From positions 6,442,227-6,506,226 of the forward strand of contig NC_066835.1 in NCBI RefSeq assembly GCF_001640805.2: a stretch of 64,000 nucleotides of DNA. The letters run 5' to 3'. Shown in pieces: positions 22,601 to 36,088 of this stretch (position 1 is its first letter; every line of letters starts with the position of its first letter). The notes below the pieces were generated by a model. The model made no database searches. It was not told the origin of the DNA and saw nothing but the letters and a program-made list of their open reading frames with translations. Both the position numbers and the translations under genes were made by a program. The stretch comes from Lates calcarifer (lineage: Eukaryota > Chordata > Actinopteri > Centropomidae).

Positions 22601-25600
22601 TCTATTAGCCTAATATTATCCAAATCAAATTAACTGAGGGTAATTTCATTTCTGTAATAGATACTATCTAATAGGATATGCACACTGCCATGCAGCGTTA
22701 CAACTGCTGTTCCCTCAAAAGACAGATAGTCACCCGACACTGGTGATATCTGACATTTAGTCATGTCACTTAAAATGACATACGTACAAGCATTTGAATT
22801 TTCTAAATTGGTATTTTGGTTTATAGCCTACAAACTCTGCGCAGAGAAAAGTCAGCGGTGTTATAAATGGAAAGGTCTCCTCATTCATTCCCGTCACCAT
22901 TCATAGTTAAGAATCAATGAGAATTGCTGGCAGAAAACGAGGGACAGAGAGATAAAAATAAATAAATAGAGTGACATTCAGGAGTCATTCATTGAGGATG
23001 CAGACAAAAGAACAAGTATCGCTGAGGAGGAGAAGTGAAAAAGTACTCTGCTATTGTTCCCTGTCTCATTATGAAGTACAAAATCGGCGCAATCTAACTA
23101 GGCAAAACAATGAAGCTAGACGAGAGCGAGAATGGAAAGAAGAGGGAAAACAGGAGATAATGAAGACTTCATTAATCAGCGCTGATACGAGTCCTCATTT
23201 ATCATGCCATTGTTGAAACCAATACAAATTCCACCGCTGAGATGTCCTTAAAAATGCCTGATTGTGGAAACTTTTCCACATGCACGATGAAAGAGCACGT
23301 TTGCCTGAGCAGGAATCCACACATTTTTACACACTCGTGGAGTGGAGTTTACAGGTAGTATGTGCGTAACATTTCCAATCAGGTCAATGGAGTAGAACGA
23401 GAAGATTTGAATGCAGGAGTGAAGGGAACACGCAGGCGTCTCCCCGCTGTTAGTGGCTCACTGTGCCTTTGATTTTTATAGCAATGAAGCGCTGGTTCAA
23501 TAAAATGTTTGTGAGATAAAATTGTCAGACACAATCAAAATGAGTCTGCAGATCTAATAAAATTGTCAAAGAAAAGATCAAGGGAAGTGGCAGGTTTTAC
23601 TTTGGGTTGGGTGGAGTGAATAATGCAAGAAAACTACTGGGTGGGGCAGAAAGATGTAGGTAGTCAGATATGTTCGTACGCAATGATGTATGGTGTTGCT
23701 ACCTGCAGAGGTTGGTAGTTTTGCACCCTCTATAGAATGACATACACTAAAAAGGCATATAGGTGCTACTGTAGAAATTGTGGCCTTAAAAAAAGTTACC
23801 CAGAAACCACTGAACAGTATGTCAAAAATACATGTCATTTTCAAAAAATGACACAGTTGCCTCCTGCATGGCTTCGATTACTATGACATATTCTGTGCTG
23901 GTGGTTTGTATCATGTCTTGACAGTGACAGTTACATCGATAGGATTGTGTATTCCCGAGGATGTGTGTGTGCCTGTATTTACTGGAGTAGTGCTGAGCGG
24001 TATAAACAATAATCTCTTATTGTTTTTTTTTTTTATATTTTCAGGGTGAAATGTGCTGAGTTTTGTGGGCTCAGAAAGTGTTGCAAGCACAACAGCAAGG
24101 TTTTATTGTTAGGTTTTAGCCCTTTGTATCCCAATATCTGCTCATATCTCCCTGTAAACGAACACAGTAATAAAAGATTGGTTCACATTTTTCCAGTCTG
24201 CCTTAAAACAACATTCACATGCCCATAAATACATTAAAAGAGTTCGTCACTGTAACTGTTCCTACTGGCTGCAAAGAGGTCACTTTCTACTGTGATTCCA
24301 GTTCTAGTTCTTAGTACAATATTCCCTCTTTGAAACCCCACACACCAAGCTAGCAATGCAGATCTGTAGCCTCCAAGCCAACGCTGAGATAACCCTGATG
24401 ACACCAGAGTCATGTTCTCAGCCTTAACGACGCTCCAGCTTCACAGAAGATATTATACAATAGCACACAGAGATAAATGGTTAATGTTGGGGTTAAGGTT
24501 GGGTCTAACGTCAGCTACAATACAATTGTTAACATGCTGAAATGTGAATAAACTGAACTTGATGTGTAAAATCAGCAGAGCTCCATTTAAATATGAGTGA
24601 CTTAAAAGCGCAAGTCTTTCCTGACTTGAATGAAATCAGCTTGCAAGGTCAGGGGGTCACATATTTTAATGCAGCTGACACCTAATTTAGAATAAAAAAG
24701 AAAAAGTGAATTGATAAATACTAATTTTCTCTGAAGAAATAGGTAGTGTAATAAAATCTGGCTGCATGCTCACTTGATGAATGAGGTCTGTTGTATCTTT
24801 TGCTGCTTTTTTTTAAGAAGTCTCTGTTCTTGTTGAGCCAACTTCAGATAATCAGGATCATGGAAGAAGTGGAGTGGAGAGGGAAACGCTAATGAGTGCT
24901 AATGAGGAGAGAACTCATGGAAACAGCCACTTGATTACCTGTCTGACTCGCGGTAATGGAAGACAATGTACCCATGATTAGTGTGTTTCCAACAGCTAAA
25001 TTGCAGTGTGTATGAGAGTGTATGTACACTGAGAATACTTTTCTTTCTCCATCAAGCTCTTTTTTCACCAACTGGGTCGTTTTATCGCTGTCTTTGTGAG
25101 CTGTTGTGTGCTAAGGGACTTATCATTTTTTTAATGCCACACAGCTTCACAGGCCTGCAAATATGTGTGTTTGTGTGTGTTTGAGTTTGAATGTGTCACT
25201 GAGCTAGCAAGGATGGTCTGTCCATCACCCATCAATGGAGACAATAGAAGACAGCCATGAGCCCTCAGAGAAATATCCATAATCAGAGAGAAACACAGAG
25301 AGCTAGGATGACTCAGAGGGACACGCTTAGCAAAACTTTCGGAGGAATTTTGGATCTCTGGTGAGTTGGAGACTGTGTATGACTGACAAGCCATCTGTGG
25401 TAAACAGATGAGCTAGACGGCTACAGCTGAGAAAACCTTCCTACACAGAGGGAGAAGCTATATTCAGCAAAGTAGTGGGGGATAAAACCACCTTAAATCG
25501 AATTTACACATTTGTAGACGAGTCTACCCATCTGCTGCAGATATCTTTATGATGGAATTCAGCTTATTTCCACTTTGGGAAAGACTGCATATTTTCTTCT

Positions 25601-28600
25601 CTAAACAGGATGGCTGATAAGGAGCAAAAAATCTGTTGATCTGCACTTGGTGCATTGAGCACTGAGCACCAAAGACATAGCATGAAAAATCAAAACCTCG
25701 GAACCTTGCAGGAGCCGACCAGTTCTGTGGATAAAGTAATGTTTCTTCTCAATGGTCAGTGTGTCCAATGCAGTGCAATGGATTTTTAATTGCTTGTCTT
25801 ATGCTGTGCAATGATCACCAAATGGAGCTTGTAGCTTAGCCATGTTTTTAATTTTTAATTTGAAAATCTTATTTAAAAAAGCAGACATTACAAAATATAG
25901 TCACTATAATTCTGTCAATATATTTTCACTTACAATTTATGTAATCCCATTGTTGAACCCCAGAACCACAGAGCAATTTAGTTTTAATATGGTGGTGCAT
26001 GGAACAATTCATAAGTGTTCAAAAAGCAGTGATTCATTCAGAGGTACAAGTGTTTTAATAGAAGTGATTCTGCAAAGCACCATTTAGTCTACAGAGTCAT
26101 ATTTTAGGCTAAGAGATGTCAGAGCTTTACAAGGGTGAAAGTAACATTTTCAATTATAAGAGAACTACTTGTGTTGCTACAGAACTTCTCTTTTAGGCAA
26201 TAAACCACCCTGACTGTGCTTTACAGTGATTTTAGAACAGCTGAGAGGTGCTTTTTGGCACAAAGTGTTGTTACTGCATCATGTGGGTGAATGGTTTTAT
26301 AAAATATTGGTAACACACCATCCTGTGTTTAATGAATCTAAAGTCTCCTCTGTCGCTTTATAGCTGCACCATTGCTACTTTTTATACTAACAAATGATCA
26401 AATGTGTGTCGCTCATAGACAGACCCCCTGGAAATTAACACCTAACTGTTCCCCTTGAGGTTTATGGGGCATTTATTTTCTGTCAGTTGTGTTTTGGTTT
26501 TCCAGTCCACAAACTCCTCTTCCATCAACTTAATTTCCAGTCATAGCTCCAATAAATTCACTATGCACTACCTGCCCAGCACTTAACAGCAGACATACAT
26601 TTAGCGACTAGCTAGTGATGATAGTTATGCATTAAGCAAGCTAAATAGCCAATTTACATTTTGCTCAGAGGTTGGTGGAGAGTTAAAGAGCTTAAAGGAA
26701 AGTGAATATTGGACTTATATTCATTATATTCATTATCAAAATGTAAAGACATCATCTAATTGTAACAACATTAAAACTTAGTGTGCCAGTAACAAACAGT
26801 GTAGCGTCACAGAGTCAGCATTTGAGTAATGACATTTAGGCTATACAGTAAATTTATCAAACATCTGCTAACGTTACCTAACATTAGCCACTGTTGGCCA
26901 GGTCTAGGCCTGGGGAGTAACTGTGTGTTTTTATTGCTCATTAATTAAATTTCTCATTTTGGAAAAGGATGATGATGCTATTTCTCTTTTCAAAAGTATT
27001 GCTTTGATGTGTTTTCTGCTTAGTATGAAGTTATTGAACTGTAGCTTAACAGTATTATTGCAAATTGCAAAATTATTTAACACAAAAACTGCATGTATTT
27101 TCCATTCATTAGTGTCTCAATTAATTGAAACCAAGGATAGCAACTGGTTTTGTGAAAATATATAAGAGCCACTGACTTGGAAGCTTAGGGGTGACAGGAA
27201 ACTAAAGCTGTGGGAGGAGAGCGCAGGCAAGGTGGAGATGTGTTAAGAACGCTTGGTGTCGGGGTTCATGAGCCTCGTTAGTTCTGCCTCTCACAGGAAG
27301 CTGATCTCGCTAATCAGAATAAGCAGCTTGTCAGCGCACACTTCTCATCATCTAATTAATCACAATCAGACAAGAATCTACACACATTAGTGCTACCTAG
27401 ACAGACCTAGCCCACAAATTCACATGCTTGTTGAGACACACACGTGCACACAGTGGCCTCAGCTCAGTCTGAACTGGCCACGAGTGGGGTTTTTTCCCCT
27501 CGGTGTGCTCATGTATGTACAGGCATCTGCCGTGCAACCTCACTACATTTCAAGGGTGCCATGAAAGCAGAACGATTTGAGCTCATCACATCGATACTAA
27601 TCCTTAACGGCCTTAACTTCTCAGCCAGCTGTGATGAAGGGGGGAAAAAAATCTTGAGTCAATCAAACGAAAGATAAAATCACGAAAGCTGAGAAGGAGG
27701 AGTGAGAGTGGGACAGGAGAGGCGGGAGAATCGCTCGGGTGGGGAGACGGAGCGATTTAAGGAGCACTGTCAACCACTCGTTCCCATTCTTGACTCCTTG
27801 AGGATCAGAGGAAAGCTTGGTGTCATTCGCCTGTCTGCTCTTTGATGTGTGCTATGTGAGAGGCAAGGCTCCCGGCCTTTCATGTCATACTTTGTATTCA
27901 AGCATCCCAACCCTGGCGAGAATTACAGTGTGATAGTCATTTAGTTCAAGCTCATCACACAGCCGATTTGCTTCCTTAGAGGCATTTGACTGTGCTTATG
28001 TTAAGGCTGCGCCCATTTCAACAAAGAAAATCAAGCTGTATTTCAAATCACAAAAAAGATGGAAAATACCAAGTATCATATCATTTTGTAGTCTATTACC
28101 TCTCCTGCTCCTGTGTCCTGAACTACAACTACCAGTATTCAGAAAAACAAAAATAATTTATTTGGCCCTTTAACCCACAGTGTCACAGTAATGTACAGAA
28201 CTGGATGGAGGTAAAAAGGGTATACAGTGATTCTCTGAGCAGAATGTACATCTTTCCCTGAGCTAATAGATTTAATATAAAGCGAAAGTAGATTCTAAAG
28301 GTCAGTGCTTTGTTCAGTTCATGGTCCTCCACTCATGGTCAAGAGCTTCAGACTGTAACGCTGGCATGAAATCATTGAGCGGGGTCTGTTTTTAGCTGTG
28401 TGAGACAGAGTCCCTCCTGATTGGCTTGCCCCAATCTGTAAGAAAAACATGATACTGAGTGGAGTGATATTTCCACCTTAAAGCACTGCATGGACCTTAT
28501 TTCTGCAGATGGCTGGACAGGGACAACAAGCCATGTGTAAGCATATTCCTTTATTTTTCAGTGGCCAAATCCCCAGGATCAAAAAGCGAAAACCTCACCT

Positions 28601-30194
28601 TGGACTTGACAGTAATACAGGGAAAACACTGTTGCACAAGAGACATCAATTTCTCCACCACAGTAGCTTCAACATACAAAATCAAAATGCAATGAGGCAT
28701 AAAATCGATACAGCTATTTATTTCCTTTTGTAATATGTTATTGATACACTGGTGCCAAGTATTGATAGTCCTCTAAATTTACTCTGCTGCTTTTTTGGCT
28801 CAGCCAGTCAGTGACTTCCACATGACCCCTTGTGGGTGCCCTTACATTAAGGATTCTAGGATGAAACCAGATTATCAAAAATGCAAGGAAGAAGAAAAGT
28901 CTAGCACAGTAGGCAGAGAGACAGAGAGGTGTCTTTTTAATCAAAATTTGGGCCAAGTTTGGATTTTGTAAGACTGATGGGCCAGAAAAAAAAGGGGAAA
29001 AAAAAAAAAAAACTTGATGAGGACTATGTAATCTGTGACACCTGTCTCATGGAAGTAAAGTACACAGGCAACACAAAGATTTGCTAACACAATTAGCTGT
29101 CTCATTCGTCATCATTGTGATTTTGCGGAGAGGACAGCTAATACCACCAGACCTGTAAATTGGCCTATATTGGATATGATGGTACTATATAAAGGGAAGC
29201 TTAAGCACTGTGACTGTTACAGTACATAGAAAGTAAGCAATATTATGATGTATCTTAAATTTTTGTATCATACATCACAAAATCACCTGTACTGTAATAA
29301 ATATAGGGGTGAATATAGTGTTTATCTCTGTCCATCTGGACCCTTGCAAACCCTTAAAGCCATGTGGATTCTCATTTGTACACATTTTGTATTTTGAGCA
29401 AAGTTCACCAGTTATGCCACTTTTTCCCAGCAGAAGCTGCCAACTTTTGCAAAGTACGTACTCTACCATACCTTAAACGATTAGGAGGAAAATAGGACTC
29501 GCTGTTTTGATGTTCTGCAGACTCTGATCAAAGCCATGCATTAACAGCACTCATTAACGTCACTTTATTCAATAGCATACAGTTCCATACTGTTCCTCTG
29601 TGTACTGTACCACTAAAATACTGTTCTCTTTAAATAGACTGTGATACACAGTAAGACTTTTGTGGCAACAAGACACACAATTTGCCCTCATTGCTTTGTC
29701 AAGGTGGTCAGCATCATAAAAACATAGCATAGCACCTTTATGGAGGTTATTCTTATTCTTTATGGAGGTTGGAATTCTTAAGATGAAAGACAGCCAAAGA
29801 GCTGCCAGGTAAGCCAATAGAACTCCTGAATTAGACAGAAGTCAGTTGTCCTCTAGAAATTTTGTCCATATCAAGCTAAAGTGCTTTCCCAATTACGCTG
29901 TGGTGGCAACATAATCGCAGACTAGATTTTCTACATGGACAACTTGTTTTTTCTCTTTTACTTTGTTTTTTAATGAAAGAAGTGCTCCATTTAATTAAAG
30001 GCAGTGGAGTCACAAGGAGGTGGTTGAGGTGGATGGCATGCAACTGGCATACCAGAGATGGGGGGGTTACATCCACTGTCCAGAGGTCATGTCAAGCCAC
30101 GAAAGGACTTTGGTTAAGATTAGGGAAAGATTGTGGTTTTTGTTAAATGTTAACTACCATGCTGTCACTGTTGACCTTTTCTGTCTTAAACCAA
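19691..30194. other. Non-coding stretch with no gene seen
   Basis: About 10 kb with no supported exon. It contains a short (GGTTA)n tract at 21565-21585, TC-rich DNA at 20470-20590, (CA)n remnants, a repeat fragment at 26640-26740 that resembles part of 50440-50720, and unique stretches rich in TAAT words near 20595-20720, 22520-22680 and 27260-27370. Short open frames show no domain. Confidence 0.6.
21565..21585. repeat. Short (GGTTA)n tract
   Basis: Four tandem GGTTA units at the 3' side of ATTGGTTA; a simple pentanucleotide repeat. Confidence 0.85.
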
Positions 30195-30470
30195 GCTAAA
30201 TATAAAAGGACACATTGTGGTTTTATGGGGAGATACATGCCTTGACTATTTTTTGACCAGGTGCACTGACTTCACAAAGTCTCTGCTGCTTGTCTGGCAA
30301 CCTGATGATAAGAGTCAGCCAGGCTAGCTGTTTCCCCTTGTTTCTAGTCTTTATGCTAAGCTAGGATAATAGCTTCACATTTAGCGTACAGACACAAGAG
30401 TGGTATTAATCTTCTTATCTAACTCTCAGCAAGAAAATAAATAAATAAATAAACATAGTTCCCAAAACAT
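30195..30470 (+). mobile_element. 3' half of the 13937-type MITE
   Basis: Contains TTGTGGTTTTATGGGGAGAT, GCTAGCTGTTTCCCCTTGTT, TTTATGCTAAGCTAGG, GTACAGACACAAGAGTGGTA and TCTTATCTAACTCTCAGCAA, then a (TAAA)n tail and TTCCCAAAACAT. This is the 3' half of the family that starts at 13937; the 5' half is missing or too diverged. Confidence 0.65.
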
Positions 30471-31091
30471 CATATGTCCTATTTGTGTATATTGTATTTA
30501 GTGTCAGTACTATCCCATATTCTAGCAGAAATGCCTGACCTTTGATTTGAGCGACAACAAAATAAAGACAAAAACTATTCGTGTGTATCTGACCTGAACT
30601 TTATAATCTTGTGGAAAGGTTAGTGAGCAGCAGGCTGACTCATGCTCCAAACACACAGAAATATAAACACCCACATGCCTGCACACTAGCAAACCATGCA
30701 CAACAGAGCGGGTGGAAAACACTCAGAGTATCTGAAAAGGTCAAGGGTTGTGGATCAATTCTGACAGGGCCACCGGGATATGGACACAGATGGTGCATAA
30801 TCTCCCATCCCCTCTGAATTATGCAGCGTGACTCTACTCCCCTCTCTTCTCTGGCCAAAATCACGGCCACAAACATTCATTCAGACCTAGTTAGACTCTA
30901 CTAAAAGCCTGTTGGTTTACACTCCTGTGACACAATGAAGGGACAACCAATGCCCAGATTAGCCAAAAAAAAGGGGTGATTTTAAGAATGATAGAAAAAG
31001 TGCAATTATCTTTCATTTCTGATATTTTCTTGTTTTTCTTTTTTCTTTTAATGGTTGAATTAACTATTTAAGTTGGTACAAGCAGAAACAA

Positions 31092-31110
31092 ATATATATA
31101 TATATATATA
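31092..31110. repeat. (TA)n microsatellite
   Basis: About nine TA units. Confidence 0.92.
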
Positions 31111-32744
31111 AATATAATACCAACTGGATCTGTGCCACTGACAATGAATGTGGACAAACTTGCAGAGCCTTTTACAGCATATATACATATATACATACAT
31201 ACTCATGCTAAAATCCTGATAATTCATAATGTTATCCCAGATACTCGATGTAAAATGTATTTCAGATTTTAATTGTTGATGGAACAATTCCAGGAAAAGT
31301 TGACAGATTTCCAGTCGCTGTGCACAGCTTTGAGAAAGACTTGTTTCCAAATCTAAAGTATCAAAGATCACAGGGTTAGCATATAACAATGTACTTTTCC
31401 ATGAAAATTTAAGTACTTTCATGTAGCTTAAATTATTATTTCTAGTGTCACACAGGTAAATCAATTATTGATTAAAGCAAAGGGCTTTGATTCAAAGCAA
31501 TGGCAGAGATCAAAACATATTTTTAGGACAAATCTGCGACAACTTTCTTCTGCGTACAAAAGCCAGGACAAAGGGAGGGAGAACACCATGTCAGATGTGT
31601 TTATAATCCATTATTTTGTAGAAAAATACATGAGGTGTCCAAAAAAGACCATTACCGCAGCAGTAATGACACAGTGACATTAAAGTGGGCAAACATACAT
31701 GCACACATAAATGTAAAAGACATATACACCAAGGGGAAAAAAGTAGAGGAAGATGGCACAGGATGAGCTTCACTGCCTTTCAATTACTGTCCCCTCTCTC
31801 CTTATGCTCCTCCAGCTCTCCTCTGAGACAAGAGAGAGCTGTGAAATTGAATTGCTGAGCACATCTCGACAAACAAAGCAACTCTCCACCTTACTGCCAA
31901 CAGAGGGAAGGACCAGCACCGTGACAGCAACAACACACCCGTGTCAGAGCCTGATAAGTTCACTAACTGTTGGAAAGAAAACAAATCTTGGGGCTTAAAT
32001 CAGAAGTGCAGTGGAGCAGCTGAATGGACTGGGAAGGCAGGAGGTATAGGTGCACTGTATGATTGGTCGTGGTTCTGTGCTCTAAGACGCACTTTCCAAA
32101 ATCTGGTACTTTAGCTGGTGCATGTGGATGTAATGTAAGTGTAGATTTATTCAGATTCTTTAATGTGAAAAGTCTGGAAGTAATGCATGTGATGAACTGA
32201 CTTCCTCCTCTTATTAAAAGAATGGCCTACTTGGATGAGAAGATTGATACCACTCTCATGAAGCCATATCATGACTTGACTTGGTTTTCTGAATAATACA
32301 GTAAACACCTATGTAGCTATGTTACTTAGAGGGCATTTCTGTATTGAAAAACAACATGACAGCACAATCTTGTATTGGAAAATCATTAAGATGAATCTGA
32401 GTGACACTGAACTTTCACTGGCAGACAGCCTGTCTGGCATCTGTAGGTTGAAATCTGACGATTGAGGAACAAAAATAGCCACTATAGCACAAATTAGCCC
32501 CCACAGACATTCTTTAGTGTTCATCATCATTATGTAGAACAGTTGTTATATCTAAAGTGTTCTTAGATTACAATGGACATGATTGAAAGGTTGAGAAAAA
32601 TAACTTTCTTTAGAGAGGCAGATCACACAGCAGTATTTGTGTTAATGCAGCATATGGTAGCCTGTCTCAAGAAGTAATTTAGTATCACATTCAGTTTCAA
32701 TAATCATCTTTCTGTGAAATGTAACAAGTAACCCTGCAGTAACT

Positions 32745-33110
32745 GTTTTTGGCCACTTGGGGACAGTTGAAGCCAACTGTGAACATCACATTGACATAGT
32801 ATCACTGTTTTTGATTTGATAATTGATGATAAATGATGAATGTGTTAGCATAAAGTTGTCTAATTATTGCACATTCAGCTTAGCAACATTCATAGGAGTC
32901 ATGGTAGGTAGGATTTAAGGGCAATGTCACTAAAAAGCATTTGCCTGCTGTTGCTGAGAACAATGCTAGCGGTGTCATGAGATGAAACCAAAATAATTAG
33001 CTTCCCAACCCAAAAACCAAAACAGTGAGCTGAAAGAGGCTACAGAGCTTCATACAGCTGAGGGGATCTGTATAGTCAGGTAAGAACACTCTGTGGGTTC
33101 ATTGCTAAAG
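32745..33110 (+). mobile_element. Degenerate copy of the 39350-type repeat
   Basis: Starts TTTTTGGCCACTTGGGGACA with GCCAACTGTGAACATCACAT, and near its end has CTCTGTGGGTTCATTGC, matching the ordered words of the family at 6780-7460 and 39030-39905. Diverged and non-coding. Confidence 0.5.
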
Positions 33111-33579
33111 GCAACCTTTCTCCCTCTCTGTTTATCTAACTATCCTCCAGTCCCAGCTCTGTATTTGTTGCCCTTGAGATGAGGCACTGCACGGCGGACG
33201 GTCTGCTTGGTCCTGCTTAGCCTCAACCCCCTCCACCACCACCACCCTGGAGGCCCCTGAGGCACCCTTGGGCCTACCAAGCTTCCTCAGGCCCACAGTT
33301 GGTGATCTAGATTTACAAGCCACCACATATGGCATCCCTCTATTATTTATACTCTGGGGAGGTGGGGTATTGGAGTCTTGCACCATGTCACTACCGGGGA
33401 GGGGGGGGGCATTGCCTGCCAGTTTCTGCATTGTAGTGTGTATTTGTGTGTGTGCATTCATTATTTCTGGATGAAAGGTGTATTTAGTTTTGACATGGGG
33501 TTATGTAACATATGAGATGATCCCCATACAGCATCAGGTTGTGTGTTACAACCAAACACACACACAAATCTTTGTACAC

Positions 33580-33810
33580 CTATCTTTGTGGGGACCTGCA
33601 ATTACCCTAGCCCCTTACCTTAACCATCACAACTGAATGTCTACCCCTAACCCTTACCTAAACCTATTTCTAACCCTAACCCTAAAACCAAGTCTTAACC
33701 CTCAAACAGCCATTTAAATTTGTAGGGTTCAGCATTTTGGTCCCCACAAAGCTGTCGGACCCCACAAGTATAATGGGACCCCACAAATATGGTAAAACAA
33801 GCCAGCTCAT
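33580..33810 (+). mobile_element. Teleost repeat with telomere-like TAACCC units
   Basis: Between two copies of a TGTGGGGACC / GGTCCCCACA-type word lies CTAACCCTAACCCTAAAACC with diverged TAACCC units on both sides, then GTTCAGCATTTTGGTCCCCA and GACCCCACAAGTATAATGGG. This is an interspersed teleost family as I recall it. The telomere-like units belong to the repeat and do not indicate a chromosome end. Confidence 0.7.
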
Positions 33811-35899
33811 GCACACATATACTCAAAGGAAGCGTGGATGAAAGAGTGCAGGCTTTCTGTGCACATGTTAGCATGAATGCAATCAGAAAGGAAAGAAGTA
33901 CACACATGCTCACAGGCAGTGCAGCTGAAAAGGTGATACAAAAGCTATAGAACCCTCTTCTTAAACACACAAACACACAAAACGCACACACACGCACACA
34001 CTGATTACTTCTCTCTGCTTGTACATGAGTGGGCCTCCTGACCAGCAGAGAGGAGCTGGGAGTGAATTACGAACCATTATCCCCTGTGCTAAAGCAGTTA
34101 CAGCCGAAACCTGAGAGCCCTCACCGGAGGGAAGAGATGGAGAGAGTACAGACAGAGAGAGAGAGAGAGAGAGGGGAAGGGATAAGCAAGAGCAGCGGAG
34201 AGAGTGACTTCAGGACAAACGGAAACAAGGAGAAAACAGATGGGGCGAAGAAGGTGGAGGAGGGATAGGATGACAGGGGAAAAACATAGTGATGGAGAGC
34301 GGTAAGAAGGGGTAGAACAACTCCTCCTGACATTTCTCTGCACGAGGTAAACTTGGGTGATGGTCTACCTTTCGGGTCTGTTCTTTTATTCTCACCCCTC
34401 ACTTGTTCTGTTCTTATCTCACCCCACCACCATCCCCATCTTTGCCCTCCCTCTGTTCCATTTTCCTCCATCATTTTGTCACAGGTTCATGGTTTTCTTG
34501 GAAAGATGACATCACATTAGTCACAGTGTTTAATCAAATGTCATTATCATTTCACAGAACTCTCTTTCTCTGTGTGTGTGTATGTGTGTCCGTGTGTGTG
34601 TGTGTGTGTGTGTCCGTGTGCGACTGTTTCAGTAATGTCACTTCCACTCTTGGCAGGAACAGAAGATTTATCCCTATGGGCACTCGTCTCACAGCTCTCT
34701 GAGAAAATATGAACAAAGAAGAGGGGAGAAGGTGAGAGAGCCAAAAAAGAGAGATAATAAGACAGTGTGTGTGTCTGTGTGTGTTAAAGATCAAGAGAGT
34801 GAAAAAATACCTCTGAAAGGGGTTAAGGAAAGATGAGAGTGAAACAGAGGGGACTGCTGAGCAATTACGAAAGAAAGGACATGAAAAAGGAAGGACAGGC
34901 GGAGTTGGCGTCTGCAGGAAAGAGGAGGACAGGAAGTGGAGGGGAGGATGCAGAGCAGTGATGTCCTCCTGGAGTGGGTGTGGGTGTGGGGTGGTGGTTG
35001 TGGTGGGTGTGAGCCGGGGATAATCCTTGTATCCCATTGTCTCCTGTTTTCAAACCAATTATTGTCATCTGCAGCCCCATGAAAGAGAGTTAATGAGGGG
35101 AGCAGAGCTTTGGAGTGTCAGGGCACAGTCAGGGGAACGGAGATAAAAAAAAATAAAAAAAAACACGGGATGGAGAGAACGAAGGGGATACAAGGGAAAG
35201 AAATGTGGTGGTGATGGTGCAAAGGGATAGAATGTAAAATAAGTGAGAGGGAAGAGAAAAAGTCAAGTGTCAGGAAGGCGGGCAGCTCACTGATGCATTT
35301 TGTATGCCCTACACTATCCTCCCTGCTCTATCACATGTCTTGCCTTAAAAATAAATCCTCACTCCTCCTTTTCATCCTCTTTCCATTTTCTGTCTTTTTC
35401 TAAGAGAATCCATTTGTATGATTTTGTATTTCTACATTTTTAAAAAATTCAACTGAATAAACTCCACAGAGTCATATATCAAATATAATTTAGAAAAAAG
35501 ACAGCTCCTCATATGCAAGCTTAAGACATTTATGACGGTATTCCTGGTGTTGGCAAGTAATGATGCTCCATGTTGCATTGCTACTAGCATGGTGCGCTTC
35601 ATTTGAACTAGGAAATTTCAAGTTCCCAATTCCGAAGTCTGCATGCTCATAATTCTGCGTAATGCATTGTTATTAACTGGTATAGCTACCAATAGATGAT
35701 AATGGTTAACTTAACTACAGCAAAAACCCACTTCCTCACCCCATGAAATAAAAAAACTTCTATGTTGTTGTACTGGAACACGTAGCAGCCAAGTAGAATA
35801 GCTTCTTTCAAAACCACCAGTTGTAAACAATTTTTTCCACTAAGTAGCGAGTTAGCACAACCAAATGCATTATTTTCTCTTTAGGGAATAGTTTCAACC
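33811..35899. other. Microsatellite-rich non-coding stretch
   Basis: Holds (CA)n at 33965-34000, (GA)n at 34154-34173, TC-rich DNA at 34380-34470, a (GT)n tract at 34571-34620 and a (GTGGGT)-like run at 34975-35010. The many open frames here are translations of these tracts. The segment 35515-35850 may be another dispersed repeat, but I could not fix its class. Confidence 0.6.
34571..34620. repeat. (GT)n microsatellite, interrupted
   Basis: GT units interrupted by TATG and TCCG. Confidence 0.93.
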
Positions 35900-36088
35900 T
35901 TAACCCTCCCGTTTCCCTTCATATTCTGTATACTTACTATTATTCAAAAACAAAAGATAACCGCTTCGGAATCACGAATGTCATGCACAACAACAAATCC
36001 TACTACTACTACTACTACTACACACACACATGAAGGCACATTGTCAGCCACTGGGTCACTTTGACCCAGAGGACAACATGAGGGTTAA
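35900..36088. mobile_element. piggyBac-like MITE with TTAA ends
   Basis: The left end reads TTAACCCTCCCGTTTCCCTT. The reverse complement of the right end reads TTAACCCTCATGTTGTCCTC. Both start at a TTAA followed by CCCTC, as expected for piggyBac-type ends with a TTAA target duplication. The interior of about 180 bp is non-coding and carries a (TAC)n tract (36001-36021), a CA run and a GGGTCACTTTGACCC palindrome near the right end. It is non-autonomous; no transposase is present nearby. Confidence 0.65.
36001..36021. repeat. (TAC)n trinucleotide repeat
   Basis: Seven TAC units inside the TTAA-ended MITE, followed directly by a short CA run. Confidence 0.9.

Larger units (their letters stand above)
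30471..33579. other. Non-coding stretch with repeat fragments
   Basis: Contains a (TA)n tract at 31092-31110, a MITE fragment at 32233-32260 and a degenerate dispersed repeat at 32745-33110. No splice-bounded exon was recognised; open frames at 31060-31464 and 33132-33461 are low-complexity or featureless. Confidence 0.6.

Noticed and set aside
33599..33705. Possible chromosome end or true telomere array
   Set aside because: The units are diverged and embedded in a recognised dispersed repeat with ordinary sequence on both sides.
34121..34474. Frames over GA/TC-rich DNA
   Set aside because: Simple-sequence translation on both strands.
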